Positions 51,701-60,700 of a DNA stretch of 64,000 nucleotides are shown here, piece by piece. Origin of the DNA: Manis javanica (taxonomy: Eukaryota; Chordata; Mammalia; Pholidota; Manidae); assembly GCF_040802235.1 (NCBI RefSeq), contig NC_133166.1, positions 7,626,001-7,690,000 of the forward strand, in the 5' to 3' direction. The translations under genes were made by a program, and so were the position numbers. The notes under the pieces are model-generated. The model saw only the letters and a list, made by a program, of their open reading frames with translations. It did no database searches and was not told the origin of the DNA. How positions within the stretch are numbered: the first letter of the stretch is position 1; each line of letters starts with the position of its first letter.

Positions 51701-54700
51701 AGAGAGTTATAATAAAAACCGTCTCTTAACTGTGTAGAAAAGTTGCCAGTAAAACCAGGTCCAACATTGTAGGGCACTTGGAGATGTCCTTTCCAGCTGC
51801 TGTCTGGTGGTGCAGACCCCCCCATTTTTCTGTTGAACACAAAAAGTATTATTAGGTGAAAGAAACTTTGAAGTTATAAGTTAAAATGCTAATGAACTTG
51901 CTTTCTTGAGTGCCTGCTTATAACAACAGCGTCTGTAAGTCTGGGATCGTGCGAAGTGCTTTGCATATGCCCTTTAGCCCCTTACAACTCTTATGAAGTG
52001 GGTTCTACTATTATCCCCACTTCAAAGACAGGAGCATGGGGCTTAGAGAGATTAGCTAACTTGCAGCAAGTCATGCAGCTGATAAGTGGCATAGCTGAGC
52101 TTCAAACATTTGATAAGCATTTGTTCTCTGTGTTGGCAGTTTCCAATAAGCCACGTTACAAGTGCTCCCCAGAGCATGCTCTGAAGAAACAGCTGATGTC
52201 AAACGCTGGGATTTTCCATTTTGCTGTTTTTGCCATTGATCAATACATCCCCAAATAGGACTATGGTCACCCTTTACAAAGTTCTCTTACATACAGCTAT
52301 TAGGGAAAGAAGGAGAACAAAGAAGGGTATTCACTTCAATGGCAGCCCCTAAAAGCTTCGTGGGGTTTTTTTTTGTTTTGGGTGTGTATTTTTAATTTCA
52401 AAAGGTAGAATTTTTCAGGGGACCAGACAGTACAAGCCACTTGCCCTGGTTACCTCTCAGCAGGTGATGGAGACAGATAATGGGATAATGTTTATGGAAC
52501 GGTGGGGTTCTTGTGGTTTTACTTCAACGTATCTGCCTTTAACTCTTTTAAGAGCATAGATTGATTTATTCTTGATTTGGGCATGGAAACCAAATACACC
52601 TTTGCTAAATTGCAAGCAGGTAGAAGAACGTGTTTCAAGACCAACTTCAGAAAGTGGAAAATATCGATCCATCTTTTGTGGCTTTTTCTCTAGTCACACC
52701 CTTAGGCGTGGCAGTAGCACACACTCTGGACCCCCTCCTTTTGTTCTTTGCCCACAACAGGTGCTTGCTCCCTGCCTACCTAGATGAGGAAATATGAACA
52801 CTCAACTTGACCTGGAATCTACTGTACACACAAACTAAAACAATTGGTAAGGTGGTCTTCTCATGGGAAGCTAAGTATAAGTAACGTTCTGTTTTAAAAT
52901 GCTCTATCAGTATCGAAAAGACTAAGAACAACAAATGCTGGCGAGGATGCGGAGAAAGAGGAACCTTCCTGCACTGCTGGTGGGAATGTAAGCTAGTTCA
53001 ACCATTGTGGAAAGCAATATGGAAGTTCCTCAAAAAACTAAAAATAGAAATACCATTTGACCCATGAATTCCACTTCTAGGAATTTACTCAAAGAATATA
53101 ATTTCTCATATTCAAAAAGACATATGCACCCCTATGTTTACTGCAGCACTATTTACAATAGCCAAGATATGGAAGCAGCCTGAGTGTCCATCAGTAGATG
53201 AATGGATAAGGAAGATGTGGTACATATACACAATGGAATACTATTCAGTTATAAGAAAGAAACAAATCCTACCATTTGCAACAACATGGATGGAGCTGGA
53301 GGACATTATGTTCAGTGAAATATAAGCCAAGTGGAGAAAGACAAGTACCAAATGATTTCCCTCATTTGTGGAGTAGAACAATGAAGCAAAACTGAAGGAA
53401 CAAAACAGCAGCAGACTCACAGACTCCAAGAAGGGACTGGATGTTACCAAAAGGGAAGGGAATTGGAGGGCGGGTGGGGAGGGAGGGAGAAGAGGATTGA
53501 GGGATATTCTGTTTAGTACACATGGTGTGGGGGATCACGGGGAAGACAGTGTAGCACAGAGAAGGCACATAGTGGATCTGTGGCATCTCACTACACTATG
53601 GGCAGTGACTGCAATGGGGTATGGGGAAGAGACACAATAATATGCGTGAATATAGTGACCACATTGTTTTTTCATGTGAAACCTTCATGAGAGTGTATAT
53701 CAATAATATCTTAATAAAAATAAATAAAATGCTCTATCAGAGAGTTTAATGCTTACTCTTTTTTTTCTATTTCACTAGGGAGTTTGGCTAGTAAACATAA
53801 TTTCAAGTAATATACTATGAAATTTTTTTATTTACAAGAAAATTTCACATAAAAAGCATCAAGCAAAATAAAGGGGCATTTTAGATTAGTAAAAAGCATA
53901 ATAGTCAAAACAGCAGATATTAAGTGTGCAAAAGACTTATAGAAGGGCAGTGAAGTATATAAATATGCCTGATTACAAATAAAATATTTCTACAATGAAA
54001 CATATTGTAAGCTAGTAACATTGATTGCCTTTGGGGTGAAATTGAGTAAGAGGGAAACTGTTTATCATATGGCCCCTTGAATTTTGAACTGTGTAAATGT
54101 ATTTCCTTTTCAAATAAAAATATAAAAACCAAAGCAAGTTAAATTCATCAGGAAGGATAACAGTCAATATCATCACATAACAGTCAAATACATATTATAA
54201 CATAAGGAAAGTAATGAGTCAGTAACACAAAATAATTAAGTGTAAAGCCAAGATTATAGTATCCTGTAAGGACAAACAGTCATATAACTGGAACAGAATA
54301 TAGTAACTGGAACAGAATAAAATAATAGTTGTATATACATCCTATCAATGAAAGAAATTTTATACATCTATGGAGAATAGAGGTTTTAGTTAATAAACAT
54401 TACTGAGAGAATTAGTGAAGGATATAAATTTCTTTAGGTATTTTACTCACTTTATAAATAAAAATAAATTCCAGGAAAATTAAGGAGTTCAATATTGAAA
54501 TTCCAAACTACATAAATTTCAGAAAATATAAATGTTGAAAATGTCTCTGAAATGATTGGTAGATGGTAGATGCTCAAGAATTATGTATAAACAGCATTGA
54601 ATTAAAAAAACTATATCCTGTAGCAAAGATTTATTGCCTATAATGTGTAATCACTGTGTTATATTCACCAGGAGTACAAAAATATATAAGACATGGTCAG

Positions 54701-57700
54701 TGCACCAAAGAGTTTATGTCAGTCAGAAGAAGATACATATAAAACCAACTATACTATAAAACACAGCATGACAGATGATAAAGTTCTAAAGAATATGGAT
54801 GAAAGAGAGCTTGATTCCACTCCTGGGATCGGGAAAAACTTTCTAGAGAAGGTTTCATTTAACTGGATTTTAAAGGATGAGTCAAAATCTGGGCTTGGGA
54901 AGGTAGAGGTGAAGAGCATTCCAGGTACAAAATATTATGTAAAGAGGTATAGAAGCAGAAAAGTATAGAGCAAATTTAAGGCCTGTAATTAATTTGGCTG
55001 AGGCGTAAGATGATTAGGGTGCTATGACAGAGATGCGCAAAAAGTTGGGAGACTTTGCTTCTGTGAAGACAGAGATGTGCTTTATCCTATACTTCCCGCT
55101 AAGTGTATCTAAGTTCTCCAGTCCTTAGGTATACAGAAAACAAATACAAGACTCTGAAAGATAGAGAAAAGAAACCACACCAGCTTGGGACCTCAGGGCA
55201 CTGGTGAGCTCCATACCTTTGCTTTTTGGCTCATATACCCCAGACTTAGAGCTGAGGCAGCTGGCAAACCGGAAATATCATGTGGTACATATGCACCACT
55301 CTACCCAACAACAAGTGAATACATATTCTTCTCAAGTGCACATGGAAAGATTTTCAGAAAAGACCACGTTAGGCTGTAAGTCTGAATAAATTTAAAAGGC
55401 TGAAATCATATAATCCTTTTATTAACCCAACCACAGAGGAAAGAATTTAGCAATCAATAACAGAAAGGAATTTGGGAAATACATAAACATATGGAATTAA
55501 ACAAATGACTCCTAAACAACTAATGGGTCAAAGAAATCACAAGAATAATTGGAAAATAATTAGAGATAAATGAAAATGAAGACACAACATAGCAAAATGT
55601 ATGGGATGCAGCTAAAGCAGTACTTAAAAGAACTATCTGGCTGCAAACATCTATATTAAATAGTAAATTGAATTAATCTTCCACCTTAAAACTGGACAGA
55701 GAAGAGCAAAGTAACTCCTATTGAGTATAAAAGAGGAAACAGTAAAGATTAGAACAAAAATAATGAAGTACAGAATAGAAAAGGAAATGGAGAAAGTCAA
55801 TGGAACCAAAAGGTGTCCCTTTGAAAAGACTGACAAAATTGACGAATAATAATATAATAGATGTTATTATTATATTTTCATTTTTGTGGTTCTTATTGTT
55901 ATCATTATAATCCTAGTGGTTACTCAGAGAGGCAAATGAAAACCATATTATCATATTCCCTTCACTACAAATGCAAAAAATAGGGAAAAAATATACATGT
56001 TCTTGCACTCAAGTAAATGTAACTTTGTTCTACTAAAACTAAACATCTCATCCACTTTTATTTAAGACCTCAGCGTACTTGGGCCATTTGTGATTTTATC
56101 TCTCTCCTCTTCCTCTCATACATTTATTAAGAAGCTTTCATTTTATGATATATCCAACCTATAAAACACTTTTTAAAAATTAATACATAATGTTAAACTA
56201 TTAATTGTTTATGGAAGTTTGAGAATTGACCATCAAGGAAAACCAGCACACTCCCACATAAGTGTGCAGGGGGAAAATTTTCAGTAAAATTCATAAACTA
56301 ATTATATGTTCCTAAAAAATTTTTTTTATAAGACTGAATTCTAAAAAAGTATGGGTGGTAAAATAGGAGCTATCTACTGGCTTTAATATGTACAGATCAT
56401 CTCTTCCAAAGTTCATTGTTAATTATGCTGTTTTGAATACAAAATGCACTTTTCCATAAAACTTATGTTATTAATGGTAATTGCATTTACAAGAAGGCTT
56501 ACAGAAGCTGACTTAAATACTTTTGAGATAAACTGCATTTATAACTGGTTTTGATCACATAATTCTATACATTTAGGAGACAGTCAACACTGAGCTAGTT
56601 AATCAGAGCAGCCAAACGGTAGACATGGTTAAATAAACCTCAAATTCAATTCCATATGATTTGATCTTTCCTTCTTTCCATCCATCCTTTTACTAATTAC
56701 AAAGACAATACAGGTTCACTTCTTTCAAACTTTTACTAAATTGGGATTATTCTCTCTCTGTCTCTATCTACATATATATACACCCCCCCACCCCCCACCC
56801 CCACACATAGACTTTTAAAAACTGCTTCTTTCACTTAATAGTATAGCATAAACATGTTCTTTTAGCATTAAAGGTTCTTGTACAATAAGTATTTTAATAG
56901 CTTCAGGCACAATAATAACAAGCGATGTATTTGACTACCTTTCAACTGTTGAAGATTTGTGTGGTTTAGTTTTCCACTATTATAGGTAATGTACAAAATC
57001 ACCTTAATCTTTTAAATATCATGAATATTTAGCCTTTCTTTATAGTATATTTAGAAAAATGCATAGTCCATGGTACCCTCAAAAGTTGTGCCCAATCCTG
57101 AATTGTAACCCATGTGGCAAAGCTAAGGGCCCCAAAGAAAAAGACCAAAGTACTCTTCCTAAATCTGGCCTAAAGCTGGATAGATCCCTCCAATTCTCTG
57201 AATGCCAGCCTCCTCCTCACTTGTAAAAATAAGGGCATTGCACTAGGTCATAAAAAGTTTTCTTATAGATAGTAGAATAAGGTGATTAAGAATGCCCTAA
57301 ACTCAAAGAAGAAAGGGAACTAACGAGCCAGATGCTTTGGTGTCTCACAAGTCTACATTCAGAAAAGTCATGTTCTCTCCCCTCCTAGAGGATAATGGAG
57401 AAGAAGGGGAGCAAGGCAGCAGGGCGGGCCAGGGGGGAATTTCCACATCTGGAGACATTTCACTAATGAAAGTGGAGGGGCAAGAGGAGAGATGAATGGA
57501 AGCTGGTCCCACAGCATGTTGTTCCAGGTCCTCCAAGAAGTGGCCAATGAGAGGATTAGATGAGTAAGAGATTCATCAGGGGAAAGGCACATCAGAGAAG
57601 CAGCAAGCAAGCTAGGCAAGGCTGAGAGAGCCAACAGACCAAAACGCAGGCCTGATACAGGGTAAAGGAGAAAGGACAGGAAGAAAAGAGGGTCCAGAGG

Positions 57701-60700
57701 CAGCATCCGGCTGAGCACAGCTGTCAAGGAGTCTGGAGCCGAATCTCCCATCACAGGAGTCCTGAGCCTCAGTGTCCCTGCTGCACTCATTCAATGGCTG
57801 GGAGCATCTGTGAGAAGCATGGCCTTGACACAGACTAATGGATTTCAAAGCACAGTGGCCGGAGCAATTGACCAATTATGCTTCTTGTAGTTGGAGATCT
57901 GAAAGTCTCAATTTTCATGACTATCAAACACTGGATACGAATATGTAAAGTAAATTCCAGCGCAGAACTACTATTCTATGAAATGGTGATAAAATGGTAG
58001 ACTCCATTCATCTCAAATAATTTCAGTATCAAATGGAGGTAAAAGCAAAGAAGTTGAAGACTGACAATAAAAAGAATTACCCAAAGAGCCATCTATTTCT
58101 TACAAACTTACTCCAAGAGCTTCTGCGCATCAAAGTACCCAATGGGATGAACAGGAATATTGGGAAGACCGACAGCCTCTGTGATTCCACGTCTATAAGC
58201 ATATTCTGGAAAAAGTTAAACACACATCTAATAAAAATTCAGTTCCTTTCAAAAGGTTCTCTGTAAACCACATTAAACTCATTCTTATATTGATTACATC
58301 TAGTAGAACTGCTTAAAAAAAAGACAATTTCAAATGTTAGGGAGAATGTGGAGCAACCCAAACTCTCATGCATTGCCTGTATTAGTAAAAGTATACAGTC
58401 ATATACTAGGTATTTACTCACAGAAGATGAGAACATAAGTCCATGAAAAGATCAGTATGCAATGGCTCACAGAAGCTGAATTTGGATAGAAATACACTGG
58501 ACATGGATGGTCCAGATGTCTTTCAACAGGGGAATGAATAAACAATCTGTAGTATAGTCCCACAGTAGAGTTCTCTTTAGCAATGAAAAGGTACACAATT
58601 AATGCAAACAATAACTATGAATCCATCTCAAATCACACTGAATAAAGGCATCCAGGCACAAAAACTCTGACTCCATTTACATGAAGTTCAAAGCCAGCCA
58701 AACTAACATATGGTGATAGACTGAAAGTGGTTGCTTCTGGGGGGCGCAGTGAAAACTGATCAGAAACGAGCACAGGAGAACTTTCTGGGGTTATGGAAAT
58801 GTCCTATATCTTATTTTGAGTGACATGCATGCATGCAATTTTAAAGACTTATTGTACTGCATTCTTCATCTGTGCATTTTATTCTATGCAAACTCTACCT
58901 CAAAATAAAAACACACAATCTGTCATTTCTTCAGATTTAAGAAAAATAAAAGATATTTTCTTATTTTTTTCTTCAAATTTTTAAATGATCTAATAAGAGC
59001 TTTAGGTGATTGCAAAAGTTTTCTCTTTTTATAGGTCAAATGGCGTAATTATATGTTGTGTGAGATTTGTCTACTCAATTCTCTTGAGTAATAACAAAAA
59101 TAGGAAAGAAAAGGGATGAGACGAAATTAGCAAAATGTTGATAATTACCTCTAGTTTTGTGTATGTGAGAACTAGTCCATAAAAAAAAAGTAAATTAAAA
59201 GGAAAAGAAAAAAGAATAGGGCACAAAATGGAATTCAATAAATATAAGCCACACAGGGATAAAAGTGTCATTCTCACACACTTTTACTTTGTTACTCCTT
59301 CTCAATGCTAGCTTCTGGGCCTTTTGTGAAATCTTAGGGTTTTTTTCCCCTAAAAAAATCACTATTTAAATTTGAGGATAATCAACAGAAATGTTTCAGC
59401 TAGTTTCATTTCATGTTCATAATTTTAGCTTTGTATAATTAACAAAGATTGGGAAACGCTGTTTTTTTTTTAATAACTTGGGAATAAAGAGAAGCAGGTG
59501 AAGTTCAAGTATATTTGATTTCCTTTAAGGGTAATAGACATTTCTTAAAAAAAAAAATCGATGACACTGTACTATGCTCCAAGATTTACAAGCCAAATAC
59601 ATGAGCTGTAAAGGTGTTTACATACGGACAGAAAAACTAGATGAACAGTAAACACAGAAATGCCACAGACACTCTGGCAACCTATTTTATCCACGTTGTA
59701 CACCTTAGTTAGTTTTAAACCACACAAATGAAATGATCATGGATTTTTTAAATGTCACCAACTAGTTAAGTATATTTAAAACAGAAATTAGCTCCCTTTG
59801 TTAATGATCTACAGTTTTATAGGGGATCATTTTGGCATAAGACACGTGGACTCTGGAGCAGCTTGCTTACTTCTTGTAGTCTCACTTTCCTCCTGTCGAA
59901 CAGAGACAATAATGCTCCCAGACCTACAGGGTTGGCGTTGCATGTAAAGAGCTGGCATTCAGGAGACACTCTTGGGAAGGTGGCATTGTCTTCATATAGC
60001 AAAGACGCGATAAGCATTTTCTGGACTCTAATATTCTAAAAGTACCACTTCAGGGATTTATAGAACTCTGTTCTACTATCTCTTATCCATAACTGGAAAA
60101 CCCCAACACTGCAAAAACCATGTTTCGAGGGAATTTACTTGACCACAAAACCAGATCTGATGTAAACTCATTTAACAGCCAAGTTATCTACCTCTTATCT
60201 ACCTCTGCTTCATATGATTATTCAAACATTTAGCTGCAAAAATATTTATATGCTTGCTTCCTGAATTCTGTCCTACCCTCCTGTGTGTTATGAAACATAC
60301 GATAGGTGTGCCATCTTATTTTTAAATATCTGTAAATTTCTGAATTCCAAACTCATCAGGCCCAAGGGTTCCAAATAAGGGATAAGGGACCTGAATCAAT
60401 ATTTTTCAGAGTTTGAAACTCTTTAATTACTTCTTAGATGCAAAGAGAATAACAAAAATACATATTTTACCCATTGTATCAAAGGAAATCCTTTAATAAA
60501 ATCATTTCAAAATGTTGTTGAGATTCCTTTGGTGATTGAGGCTCAGTCACTCACTCACCATTTGCAGGGTAACCAGGAGTGAGAGGGTCCCCTGCACCAT
60601 TGAGATTTAAGATATTCCCACGCTGAACACCACCTCCAGGAAGATTCCAACCATCAGGATAGGACTCCACCCCAGGAGCAACATAATCAGCAGGGTCCGA

